This document shows positions 11,801 to 23,706 of a stretch of 64,000 nt of DNA, piece after piece. The stretch spans positions 620,001 to 684,000 of the forward strand of contig JABVXV010000008.1 in NCBI GenBank assembly GCA_013365325.1. The letters are read 5' to 3'. This DNA comes from Dipetalonema caudispina. Lineage: Eukaryota > Nematoda > Chromadorea > Rhabditida > Onchocercidae. A program made the position numbers and the translations under genes. The notes below the pieces were generated by a model. That model did not search any database. It had not been told where the DNA came from and saw nothing but the letters and a program-made list of their open reading frames with translations. Within the stretch, counting starts at the first letter, position 1. The number at the start of each line of letters is the position of its first letter.

Positions 11801-14628
11801 TCTAAGGCAAAACATACCAATTGAGTAATTTTCGAGCAAGTATTAGATGACGATGCCATACATTTTCTTTCCTCTTTAGATGAACTTTTCCAACCAACTT
11901 CCTCTCTTAATTTTAAATATTATTTAAATAATAAATTTTCAGTTTGTTCATAATGAGAGAAGCAAATTTCTAGAGCAATATCGTGTCTAGAAAAAACAAT
12001 GTTAAGATTAAAACATATAAAAAAAGAAAACAACTATCTCACTCACTTTTCATTGGAATATTCATCGTTCTCCCCCGATGATGATGACTGCAGATCTTGC
12101 AATTCCAGCCAAGCTCCATAATATCGCACGATGTTCGTGTGCTGAACAGCCGCTAGTAAACGAACTTCATTGACAATCTAAAATTTAATGAATTTTAGGC
12201 ACTAAAAATAACTCATACCTTTTCAAAACTAATCCATTGGAATTAAAAACTATGTCAGAGAGATTTAACAAACTGAACGAAAAATCAAGGTAATTATCTA
12301 TAATTAACCTTTGTCACCGGTTCAGACATCGTTAAGTTGAACTGAATTTTTTTTATTGCGTAATCGCAGTCATCAATATTAGAATGCACCTTAAAAAAAA
12401 TTCATGGTGAAAAGGCGCTTGAAGTCTTTAAAGCTATAAAATCTTACTTTAAGCTCATTGATATAAACCAAATGAACATGACGGAAGTGTCTTTATCTAA
12501 ATTAGTTCTAAAAACAAAATTTATACACATGTCTGTATATCCAGAAGTTCATTTTTCTCATAAAATAAGCACAAGAATGTTCCCATAATTCAGATATTTG
12601 AAGTTCCAAACATTACATGAAAAACTTCTCCGAAGCCTCCACGCCCAATGCTCCTGATTTCTTTGAAATCGACGCTGTATCGACTGGATAAAAAGTAGTT
12701 CTTTTTTTCAGGAGTATTAATGGTTAAACTGCAAACAAACTTCAATTATTTGGGTTTCTTTCCTTTCAAAATAAACTTACATAGAACTTTCCTGAAGTGA
12801 AATAAACTCTTTTTAAAATAAATCTAAACAGGATTTTCTTCAGTAATGACATTACTATATTTGGTCAACGATCAATTTTTTAAAACAAGTGCGACGGGAA
12901 CGACGGTAATGTACCTATTTCTGATTTTTAGGTTTGTAGCAGTATTTAAAGTTTCAGTTATTCTTCTCCTAATTGCGATGCGAAATGCTCCGTAATCTTC
13001 GGAGAGGTATGAAGAATGGATGAAGTGTCCAGCAACCTGCCTCAAAACTGAAACAATCATCTGAACTAGCATTTCATCTAAAAAAACAAGTAAATTTGGA
13101 ACACAACGAAAGCTACATCTAATTTATTACCAGAAAACATGCACAGAAGAGTATAGAAAACCGTAGGATAATTCACGAAAAACGGAAAATTTACGAAAAA
13201 AATGACTTATCCACAACAAATATATAGTAGTGTCTGTTATAAAATTGAATATTAACAAAAATTATACCTTTTCGGAAATGAATATTCAAACCCTCAAATT
13301 CACCATCACAAAGCATTTCAATGATTGACGCAAAAAAAATTTCCATTTGAAATTGTTTCATCTTTTTCTTATCTTTCTTTCCTTTCGATGAATATATAGA
13401 TTTATCCTCACCATCTAAATAAATACTAAATTACACTAAATGTTCCGAATAAGCTATGGTAAACTAAATGCATATTTTTGAAATATGTTAAATTCCGATA
13501 ACTTACAATGTGCAATATTTGCAAGTTAAAAATAATAAGGGATAGGATTTATTTAGAGAGGCAAATTCAAATAACGACATATGTTTAGTTACCTACTATG
13601 TCCTTCCAAACTAATAGTTTCACATAAGCAAGCAAAAAAAAAAAATGTATTGAAGGTAAGTGAAGAGAGCGAGAAATGCTCGAAAGTATGGCCAAAGTAT
13701 CGAATAATCTGGAGAAACCATTAATGCTATAAAAAATAAAAAATAAGGAAAACACAACAAACATTTACATGAAAAACCTGCTGGAATCCTAGGAGCAATA
13801 GCCCATTTTTCCAAATCTTCATCCATGCTATTACTATTACTCTTCTCATCAAAAGGAAGAAAGCCCGGAAGTTCCATATTTCTCAAAGCATTCTGTGAAT
13901 CTTTTTCTGTCACACTATTGTCTTGCTCGATTTTCGAAATGTCTGAAATCATTATCATAATTAATTACAGACTAAGCGGTTTGCAAGGATTAAGTGAATA
14001 AGTGTGACGGAACAGACATTGTCACAAGGTCGACAGTATCCCTACTTCTTACAATGTATTAAAATCACAATTTTTAGACACTTAAATCTCAATGCGTTAA
14101 CCAGTTCACATTTTTGCAAAGTACATACATATCATCGAAGGTAACTTTGTTCCAAGATTTTGCAAACTCTATATGAATTCCTACCGGGACAATTGAAAAT
14201 GGAATCTCCAGATACTAAATTAGCATTTAATTTGTCGACATTATTACTGTCAGCATCTTTCACATTTTTAATCTGTTTTTCGACTGCTTTCTCTTCATCT
14301 GTCCAATCATCACTACCTTCGGATTCAGAGCTCATTTCCGATTCAGGTTTAGGATTTTCAATAGCGCTACAGTCCTAAATAAATTTAACATAACTCATTC
14401 ACTAAAACCAGTAAAAAGGGCTTTCATTCAATTAAAATCTAACCAGTAAATAGATTAAAATAAAATTGGTATCGCCATCATTTTTGATCAATATGAGCCT
14501 CATTTACAGTCTGATCTTGACTATGTATATCATATCAACGCATAGTAACATGCAATGCTACATACAGAAAAGCGTAAAAATAAAACTTGGCTAAGCAAAA
14601 AAGAAACACTTACTTCAATATGCACCAT
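8860..14628 (-). CDS. EIF2AK1: HRI-type eIF2-alpha kinase (EIF2AK1 family)
   Basis: Serine/threonine kinase predicted to phosphorylate eIF2-alpha under haem shortage or mitochondrial stress. Fifteen exons: 14628-14614, 14374-14185, 13942-13769, 13414-13268, 13077-12915, 12728-12617, 12389-12309, 12177-12047, 11905-11818, 11692-11489, 11427-11352, 11232-11126, 10504-10295, 10018-9866, 9045-8860; 678 aa, against 630 in human. Glycine loop GRGGFG (about 258-263), Lys in AIKK (about 280), HRDIK (492-496), DFG (517-519), APE (555-557). A serine-rich insert (about 310-445) splits the lobes as in eIF2-alpha kinases. HRI rather than PERK or GCN2: no signal peptide or membrane segment, no RWD or HisRS-like domain, an HRI-like N-terminal helical block before the kinase, and a C-terminal leucine-rich coil (ELEKEIARLRNLL). 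First 14 codons and the 15-base first exon are the least certain part. Confidence 0.88.
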
Positions 14629-15479
14629 ACTGTATTCTGGCACACTACTTCCGATAACAAAACAGATCCCACAATGAATGCATTGACTTAATTGTTGCTA
14701 ATAATTCAACAGTAATATCCACGGATATTAGTCTTCTGTAGATACCATCGAATTTCGAGTGAAGCTGGAAGATTCAGTAATTATTTAGAGATATTAATCC
14801 TTCGTTACCAATACCAATATGTTGATAAAGGCTGCAGAATTAAAGCATAAAAAAAGTGCCAGCAGACCTTCACTTCAAAGAGATTGAACAATACTCCAAA
14901 TTTTGAAGACGTAATTGTTTTGCAATTAAGTAGGTCAGATAGAAAGAAAAAGAGAAGAGAGCAAAACAGAAAACTATAAATTCTTTTCCGTTCGCGAAGA
15001 GTCTAGAATAATGAAGAAGATAAAAATATCTCAATTCCAAATTTTAACGAACCATTGAATAAAAGTTTAAACAAATCAGCCGTCTCAATTTGAGCAACCA
15101 GAAAATCTTAGACTTCACCAATTAAAAGACTGAATAAATTTCAGATTAATAACTGTTGCTGAGAATGTCATCATCTGTGGTCATTAATAAAACTTTATAT
15201 GCACTACCGCAGTAAAATAAAGCCGCTCCAAAAGATGAGTACGTAAATGCATGAAAATGGTAAAAAACTGTAACAAATACGAAAGCCAGCATCTATTCTT
15301 ATAGAAAGCACATTTCACTTTTTACCATTTAAATTCATAACTTCTAGTTAAAGTTCTTAAACAACAATCAGTAAGAATGGTTCACATTCACATGTCTGTC
15401 TTTTTCATGAACTAAGAAAGTTTAAAATTCTTGAATCGAAACAGTTTTTTCAAAATAATATCAGTCCAGCCTATAGAAG
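14629..15479. other. Intergenic between ALR and HRI
   Basis: About 850 bases, A+T-rich, no credible coding frame. It must hold the ALR 3' UTR and the HRI 5' region. Confidence 0.6.
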
Positions 15480-16915
15480 CTAATATTCACAAGAGCCATC
15501 CTTCCAACCATTTAGCCATCGTTCCTTCCAGTGAGCACAATCATATTCGGGTTTACCAAGTTTCTTATTAACTCGGTTATGCAATCCACACATCCATAAT
15601 GAAAATCTTTCACGATCTTCAACATCAGGAGGATTTTTTGCCAAATCCTCGCGTAGATCTTCTGCACAATGCGAGCATGGGTAAGTCTATAAAAAATGAT
15701 CGAATTTCGCAAATTTTCTCCAAATACTGAATAAACATCAGTGCAGTAATGATAGTAAAATTACGCAGAGGTAGTTTAAGCACGGAAGCATTTCCACTTA
15801 ATAAGCACTGTATCAAACTTGATAACTAGTGTTTGTGATTTTTAGCAAATTGGTATTTTTATGTATGAAGTCGTACACTACATTAGAACTTTTATCACCA
15901 TTATGCTAATTAAATATGGACACGACACTCAGTAAATCTTACAGTACAATCAACTAGTCTGTTGCTAGGGCGCTATCAGCGACACTAATTTTTACAGCTT
16001 TTTACACTAAAAATAATACATTGCAAGATAATCAAGATGAATGTTTCTCTGTTAGTTTGCTATTTTTAACTCTTACAGATTTTTTATATAATTACAAAAA
16101 AAGAAAAAAAACGAACAATTTCTGGTACCTCTAATTATCTCAATGCAACACTAGACATTACTAGAGTATAACGAGATGCATTTTTTGACGATGAAAAAAA
16201 AAAAAAAAAAACTGCTTCATTGTTTAACTTACCAATTCTATGTTATTATATCTCACACACTTCCGATCATCAGCTCGAAAATACATCGGCAAATCTATGT
16301 AATAAATGATGTCACAACAGCTACAAAACGAACATTACTCACCTTTCCTAACAAATCCATTAGGGCACTTGCATTCTTCTTCTGTTCAAGTGTTGGCTTA
16401 AGGGGATAATATGCTGCTATTGTATGAAGCAGATTCCAAGTTGAATTCCCTAATTTTTCAATAGTGACAGGACAATCAGTCCTCATCGGTTTCGTTTTAA
16501 GTGAAGCCTGAAAGAACCAATTATATATTTTACAAGAATTCTTATATGATAATGTTATTAATGCAGTAAAAAGACCATCTGATGAGTTTCGAATTCTCAG
16601 CAAGCAATTCAGGATAAGATAGCTTTGCAAATATAGTCAATTATGATAATGCGCATCGCATATCAATTCATAGTTTATTTGCATAATGACTCGTAATTAA
16701 GAAAGAACTCTCTTCAACAGCATTGTTTATTTCATTTTTTTTGCATGTTGTAATAAAAAAACACGAACTGAAGATGTGTGAGTGGTTGATGATTGTTGTA
16801 CATCATTCTTTGCAGATGCTTTCCCGGCTAGTTTTCGAGCACGTTTCATCAATTCTTCAACGCTCATACATGCACGACAATGTTCATTGTCAGCAGCAGA
16901 TGAATTAGCCGACAT
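15480..16915 (-). CDS. GFER: FAD-linked sulfhydryl oxidase ALR/ERV1 family
   Basis: Flavin-dependent thiol oxidase. In the mitochondrial intermembrane space this family reoxidises the import receptor MIA40/CHCHD4 and passes electrons to cytochrome c. Three exons: 16915-16802, 16507-16343, 15686-15480; about 161 aa. Visible motifs: N-terminal shuttle pair CRAC (residues 13-16), TWNLLHTIAAYYP of the FAD fold, active-site CSHC in TYPCSHCAEDL (97-100), the HNRVNKKLGKP FAD-binding stretch, then DYDCAHW and terminal GWKDGSCEY. The active pair is CxxC as in the family. The exon 1 donor is ambiguous: a second in-phase GT at 16768 would add 11 residues. An upstream in-frame ATG at 16939 is possible, but an acceptor-like gtggcag lies between the two ATGs, which favours 16915. 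Confidence 0.93.
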
Positions 16916-17693
16916 TGCAAACACTGCCTGCCACATATAAATTATATAAACTTTCCAAATTACAAAACCTTTGAAAGCTTCAATTTTAATTTTCGTACAA
17001 ACTCTTAATTTCCCCCTTATTTTGAGGTAGACACAATATGCATCTGATAATCTCTGTGACGACAATATGCTTGACTACAACAATAATACTATGCTTATCA
17101 TGTTTTACAAGAACGCTTTTATCACTGAAGTTTACATGAAAATAGAGTACAGCAATTAGAAAAGCCATTGCATAATGTAATCAAGTGAAAAATCAATGAT
17201 AAAGATTTTCATAGCAAAAAGTTAATAGAAGCACACAATTTTTTCGTGAGCTTCCAAAATCTCTGACTACTACTTTGTTTCAAAATTATTGTCAATAAAA
17301 ATAGAGCAGTATGAATGAAAACAACTATTTCAAGTCAGTAGAAGAGAAAAGCCTTCTTCTTACAAAAGAAAAAAAAAAGTGAAATAACCTAAAAAAATGA
17401 AAAACTTAAAAAAATAGGATCTAAAGAGAAAAAATCAAACTAAATTGGCTAAAGAAATACATCCATGACCACCTGATAAAGTTGACTCATCAGTTCTGAA
17501 AACGTATGACAAGTGAAAGAAGATATTAACAGAAACAATATTTCAATTCTATCTTCAAGTAAAAACAAATTTGATGCAGTGTTTCGTGTGGGAAAACGAC
17601 GATACTGCAAGACAACGACAATGTTTGTTTTTAATTTTTTTGATCTAGGCTAGCTTTCAATTTTTTGAACTAGGCTATCTAAGATTGTATGAA
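16916..17693. other. Intergenic between UCK and ALR
   Basis: About 780 bases, A+T-rich, with purine-rich low-complexity patches (about 17340-17430). No convincing gene. Confidence 0.6.
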
Positions 17694-19275
17694 TTAATGT
17701 AGTCGACTAAAAGACGCAGCACGATGAACGATACAGCAAGCTTCATCTGGTGATGGTTCAACTGAGGAGGATGGTAAACGTAATATTTCATGAATGTGAT
17801 GCAAAATTAAATCGATAGCAACATTGTTATCAGCACCACGTGGGATAATAACGTCAGCATACTTCTTTGTAGGTAAGCAAAATTCCTCAAATGCTGGCTT
17901 CACAAGATTCAAGTACTGATGAAGAACCTAAAAATACTAAAATGGTCAAAAATTAAAGTCTAATTACATATAAATTTCTATCAACTTTACACACAAAATA
18001 CTTCATTTTCATAACATACTGAATAGCAAAAAGTAAATGTAAATAAGAAATTTTTGAATCATTTACTTGGGATAGTGAGCGCCCTCTTTCCTGAGTGTCT
18101 CGCTGGACACGTCGAGCTAAACGGTCATCGGAGTCAGCATCAACAAACAGCTTCATATCAAAAAGATTTCGCAATTCTTGATCATAGAGAATCAATATCC
18201 CCTCAACAATTATAACATCTGCTGATTCAATCACATCAAAATCCTTCGATCTGTAAAACTTTTAAAAATATCGTCGATGATAATAAAAATAAAAAGCGAT
18301 CCAAAAAACTGCTTTAAGAAGCACAAATACTATTGAGGAACAAATGAAATAAGTGGTTTGTCTGTTACACAAATGTTCCTCAAGAGTTCAAATATTATTA
18401 AAGTTTGGGGAAATGATTTCTTCATTAATATAATATATCAATTAAATATTAAGCACCTTTTTCTGCGAAAGAAAAATTACAATTAGACTACATGAAATTA
18501 ACAGAAAAATATGAAAATAACAAAGCTTAACCTTGAATTAGTACAAAAGTCATATTTTGGAACAACAACACTTTCACCTTTTTTCATTTTGTGAAGAATC
18601 GATATCAACAGCGTATACTCAATAGCATCTAAAAAATACTCCATCGAAAATTAAAAACATCATGTAGTGTGAAGAAGATAGAAATCCTATTTTTTCACAA
18701 TGAAAGCCCGTATGTAAAAGAAACTTCCAATGGACATAGACACAAAACCTGGATGATCGAAATTGAATTCCCCACGATTAGCTTTTTTTGTCTCTTCAGC
18801 TGTTAAGTTGCGGTAAAATGAATCTTGTGATATGGTTACCACTCGTCGTTCATGAGCTTTTCCGAGTTTTTCTATTATTCGAGAACATACTGACGACTAA
18901 ACATTACAAATTATGACTGTTTCCAAATTAAAGACATAAAAACTGAAGAAGCTATAAAACAGTTAATTAACATCTATCCACTTCAGTTTGTCCGGATTCA
19001 CTGCTATTTTGATGAGCATCATTCTTTCTTTGAAAACTTCATTTTTACCAAATTGAACTCTGCGATATGGTTCCCATATTACTGCGAGGTCTAAATTTTG
19101 CCATATTACATTTAGGAAAAAAAGAGTAAGTGTAACATTACACGATAATGATGGAGGGTCCAATAGTACAAGAATGTAAAATAACCTTTCCGGAAGCTGT
19201 TCCACCAGCGACACCAATAATAAATGGGACTTTTGTTGTAGTAGTGAGATGCTCAAAACCATGTACTATACTCAT
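17694..19275 (-). CDS. UCK2: Uridine-cytidine kinase
   Basis: Phosphorylates uridine and cytidine to the monophosphates in pyrimidine salvage. Five exons: 19275-19186, 18896-18749, 18628-18532, 18250-18067, 17927-17694; 250 aa, against about 261 in human UCK2. Walker [10 protein letters not shown] (about 24-32) is split by intron 1. DSFYR and FNFDHP of the nucleoside-binding region are in exon 2, VPKYDF in exon 3, and [20 protein letters not shown] plus [16 protein letters not shown] in exon 4. The terminal exon carries the conserved [20 protein letters not shown] and [14 protein letters not shown] segments. No uracil phosphoribosyltransferase domain follows, so it is the short UCK1/2 type, not the fused UCKL type. 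The donor of exon 1 is GTTATT and therefore weak. Confidence 0.93.
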
Positions 19276-20338
19276 TTTCGGTTCTATACCTTCTGATAGC
19301 TATGCACGTTCCTCGCACCTGAAGTAACAAAACATGCAATTACAAGCAAGCACAAATAGCACATTTCTATCTTGCCACTATCATTAGAAAGTGGTGAGAT
19401 AAATAAATAAAAATGTTAACCATTATCACTTCATATGATTATTTCAAATTATTTAAAACATCGACACTAAAGTCAGTGTTTCGACCCTTTATTCAACTTG
19501 ACCCGAGTTTAAATTGCAGATATGGTATTAATCTTGCAATATATGGAGCTATTTCATGATGAGTAAAAAATTTTTAATTTTCAAAAGATTTCAATATTAC
19601 CCGTTAGTTTTGTGATGAAAGAGAGAATGGGTCCAACGTTATTACTGGAATATACCAATATAGATCCGGAAATGACCTGTAGATTCATAATCAGGAGTCA
19701 TGGATACATGTTTCGAGACCTCAGAAACTACGATTTCTAGCTTCTCAACAATATCATGAAAGCGATATTCTATAGAATACCTGGACTACAACAAAATTTG
19801 AATAATGAAAATAATTTCTTTCACAAAACAGTTAGCAAGAACGGCAAAATACGGTGCCTACATATAAATTAATGTTCCCCTGACAGTATCAGACCAAAGC
19901 ACAGCGCCACTTAAGGTCACTGATCGCATCACACATGCAGCAAATACCATGAAGATCGTAATATTGGTTCCGACCTTCCGCCTATTGCGAAACGCCATAT
20001 CCCCTAAGCCTTCAGATATTGACTAAAATGAACTCAGACTTTTGATGATATATACCGACGGGAGATATCAAGTAATTTAACGTAGCAGTTTGTTGGGATG
20101 TTTTCAACAATACATACTTCTTCCCTTGCCATACTTTGTACAATGATAAGCTGAGAGATCCCAAGCAACTAATATATATGTTGCCGACAATCAACAGTGT
20201 TGGTTAGACTGTATTTAAGGAAAAGAGTAAACTAACTCTGATTTGTTGTTTCATCTTCGACATACCTTCATGTAGTGGCATGAGATCAATAAAAGAAGAG
20301 ATACTGCCCCTCTCAGTTATCTACTCAACAAATTCGAA
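19276..20338. other. Intergenic between RPL30 and UCK
   Basis: A+T-rich, no supported coding frame on either strand. The right part of this gap holds the hairpin described at 20339-20420. Confidence 0.55.
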
Positions 20339-20420
20339 TTTTATCACATCATGTCACTATGTAGGAGCGGTGGTACTGATTTTGTATCATCGCTCCCACA
20401 GGTGATATGATGTGATAAAG
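20339..20420 (+). ncRNA. Pre-miRNA-like hairpin (candidate microRNA precursor)
   Basis: An imperfect inverted repeat of about 82 bases folds into a hairpin of about 31 pairs. The outer arms, 20340-20357 and 20402-20419, pair over 18 positions. A 6/5-base internal loop follows, then the inner arms GGAGCGGTGGTA and TATCATCGCTCC pair over 12 positions around a 9-base loop. Apart from that internal loop, the non-Watson-Crick positions are all G-U pairs if the plus strand is transcribed, and would be A-C mismatches on the minus strand. This suggests the plus strand is the functional transcript. Size and shape suit a microRNA precursor. I do not recognise either arm as a known microRNA. It could instead be a terminal-repeat element or chance. 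It sits between RPL30 and UCK, opposite to their direction. Confidence 0.4.
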
Positions 20421-20662
20421 CATGAAATCAGGAAAATCTATTCCTGTCGTTCCACTTTTCTCCGATTCAATTCAAGACTAGTAAATATAATAAGCAAAAT
20501 GAAGTTTTCTTGATATTGGTACATATGTAGCAACATAAAGACTGATAACTAGCAAAAAGACAAACCTTCTGTTGAAATCACTTTCTCCCCTTTTAACACA
20601 CCGATGTACAAAATATTAAACTACTTAGTCGCTTTTTCAGGATAACAAACAACAAAGCAAAA

Positions 20663-20668
20663 TTTATT
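20663..20668 (-). other. Candidate polyadenylation signal of RPL30
   Basis: AATAAA on the minus strand about 45 bases past the RPL30 stop, giving the short 3' UTR expected of a ribosomal protein gene. Confidence 0.6.
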
Positions 20669-20710
20669 TACGATTCTTTAAATAGCATCAAACAAGAAAC
20701 AAAGTTAAAT

Positions 20711-21870
20711 TTAAGCACTCTCAGATGGCATGCTTCGAATAATATCTGAATCTCCGGCATCTGTAATTGATAATGTGCAAACACGAAACAACTTTCCACA
20801 TGCTGTACCCAATTCAATATTGTTACCATTGTAATGATGAACGCCTGTCTTGGCCAACATGGCATAATATTCAATTTCACTTTTCCTGAAATCAGCTAAA
20901 TTTCACTTGTCCATTATGATTTGAATGCAACATTGCTAATTTAATTTACACTTGACTAGATCACGTAATGCATCTTGACCACACTATACATATTTGGTTT
21001 CCCAAAAGAATCAATCTGGACACTTCATAGCTTCGTAAAATAAATACAAAGACCAGGTAATGAAAGACGCATGTCCGCATGAACGCGTCAAGCAAACCGT
21101 TAAAACAATGATGTAAATGTAAGCTTACCAAACCAAATTACTGAGCTTAAGGGTAATGTCGAAAGCTTGTTCAGAAGCGACGCCTTTATAGCGTTGCTTA
21201 TGGCAAATATTCCAATTTAATTATTTGGTCAATTTCTGCCCCTCCCACTCCCTCGTCCGCATTCAGGAACTGTAAAAACTGCCAATCCTAATCACTTGTG
21301 GAAGAAATTTTGCCCCTCCTCCCACTCCCTTATGTTAGAACTGTCATGACTAATGTCCGTTCCTACAGCTGAGACCAATTGAAGTATATGCATAACAAAC
21401 CTGAGAGGTGGCGTATTGTTGGCGATAATAACTAACTTGGCTTTACCAGCCCGAAGTGTTTTCAATGTTTGTTTGTACCCCAAGCAATACTTCCCACTTT
21501 TCATTACCATAGCAAGTCGAGCATTGATGTTTTCCGTCGACTTTTTCTACAACTTTTCAAATGCAAATGGATAACGACATGGAAAAAAAGATCTGAAGGA
21601 AAAAAAAAACAAGAGCAAATCCTAACAGGATGAGTGAATAAAGCTATTTTATGGTCAAAACCATCTCGATGTTTAGAGATGATAATTGACAGCTCCACAA
21701 ATGCTCTCATTGAGTTTAACGTACGCATAGCAAACGTTATTGTGAATGATGATGACTCTCAATTCGGAATATTCTTCTCACTGCCTCTCCTATTACATAA
21801 TCTTTTTTAGAGGGAAACAAATATGGATGGAATTGTTATGAAATATTCAAACCTGCTTTTTTACGGCCAT
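20711..21870 (-). CDS. rpl-30: 60S ribosomal protein L30 (eL30)
   Basis: Structural protein of the large ribosomal subunit. Three exons: 21870-21853 (only MAVKKQ), 21546-21401, 20885-20711; 112 aa, against about 115 in human. Highly conserved throughout: [76 protein letters not shown], and [16 protein letters not shown] at the end. The six-codon first exon has donor GTTTGA, which is weak but fits phase and the family's N-terminus. I searched both introns for box C/D snoRNA motifs on the coding strand and saw none. It is the first gene of the five-gene minus-strand cluster and is divergent from the GT31 gene. Confidence 0.96.
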
Positions 21871-23706
21871 TTCCTCTTACGTACGTGTTGTCTTGCAACC
21901 TGAAAAATAATCCATACACATTATATGAAACGTTAACAACATCCGCCTCACCAAAAACCAAAACCGACCCACACATCCTATTATCACTATGAGCCACCCA
22001 GGAACTATCTTGCGGCCGTGACAAATTCAAAATGAAATTGTTAAATCCTGTCCCGGCGATTTTATATGTGATATGTGAAAAGTCATTTCTTTGGCCACAT
22101 AATGGTCACTGTCACAACTCAGCGTTGTCTTATACACCTTCCGATTTCATTCATGAGAAACTTGAGAGAATGAGACTATTATGATGTTGAAAAATTTCTT
22201 GTGCGATACAAATTTAATTAGATTATTTGATGCGGAGATAACATTCCATCAGCAGAAGATTCCACCTTCAACTTATTGTCATTCGAGGATGAACGGTTCA
22301 GCTGTTAATCGCTTGCAGAAGTCACTGGGAATCATTAATTTTTTAATAACTCCTAAATATTGTACAAAATTTTGGAAATTTGTCCCCGATTTATTAAATT
22401 TAACCTTTTATTTCAAGTTCTTTAAAAAAAAAGTTATAAGTTGATCCAAAATTTGTAACCAAATGTGTAAATGATAGCTTTAAGATTGGAAGAATCAGGG
22501 AATATATTCTTATTCTAAATTTTGAGAAAGAAATTTGGTAAATGGCTTACATTTAACAAGCTGACTTCAATACATATTTCGTTACAATAACTTTATTTCT
22601 GTGATGGAGGAGTTTTAAATTAGTGGCGAATTGTTTTGCTAATGAATTATTTTTAAAATGAAAGATATCTCGGGGAATAATGAATTAGACAATCATCAGA
22701 TTATGGCAAATTAATTAAAATATGTTTTGTCAAGCCAAACATTGTTCTACATCTTTTGAGCATAACTCTGCTCTGAACAGACGAAATAAAAAGGAAATGG
22801 TAGAATGTTTGAGTTTGAGTAGTTTAACCTTTATTTGATCACAACTACTCATAAAATCTATGCATTACTTGCCAGCACATTATACATACCCATTATCACA
22901 CCCGGATTTAATGGGTTGATGTTAACACGATTGATAATTCACCATCTGATTGCTTTTAAATCATAGAGGTAGCAATTTTGACCCAAATTTGTAATTTGAT
23001 AATTCTTTTTGAATTTGATTTTATTCCAATTATCTCATACTTTAAATATAATTAAATCACAAGTTTTCGGCACCATTCATTCCATTTGGATATTCACAAA
23101 TTGTATGGAAAAGCTGTTTAGAAAATACTTACAGCTTTATGTAATTTTATTAAATGGTTAAGTTTATGAGAATTTGAAAATCGTTAATGAATGAAAAATT
23201 TGTTTGTTGTGGTGCTACCAGACGAGGTTGATGTCTGGCTATGAAGCATTTGGATATAAAACAATTTTTCGAAATACTAAAATTAACAATCAGAATTGAG
23301 GTGATCTTGAATAGAGATTTGATTAAACTAGAGGAAAAACCAAACTCATCACTCAATGGTCATTAGTTAAATATTTTAACATTCATTAATGAAAGTGTTG
23401 ACTTCTTTTTCAAAGCGTAGTTGAAATAAGGCACATATTCTCATAACAAAAAAAAAGAGAAAAACCTTGATTTACGAATAGCAAATTTAATAATTTCATA
23501 GAGTGAGCAATTAAAAATATTTCACAATTATGAAATTTATGTAGAACAGTGATCCAATTTCGAAATATTTTTATCGTTAGACAGGAAGCAGACATGAAGA
23601 AATAAGGGAATTGGAAGGTCATGAGATAAAATGCTCGGAGATAAAATCAACCTTTTCCAATGAGAATTACTGAATAATTAACTTTCTTTTATCTGCTGGT
23701 TTTAGA
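21871..23706. other. Divergent intergenic region, RPL30 / GT31
   Basis: About 1.8 kb between two divergently transcribed genes, so it should contain both promoters. I see no coding frame with splice or family support and no clear core-promoter motif. A short plus-strand ORF (22181-22444) ends in low complexity and matches nothing I know. Confidence 0.5.

Noticed and set aside
21730..21800. Box C-like TGATGA in RPL30 intron 1
   Set aside because: It is on the strand opposite to the host gene and has no box D or terminal stem at suitable distance.
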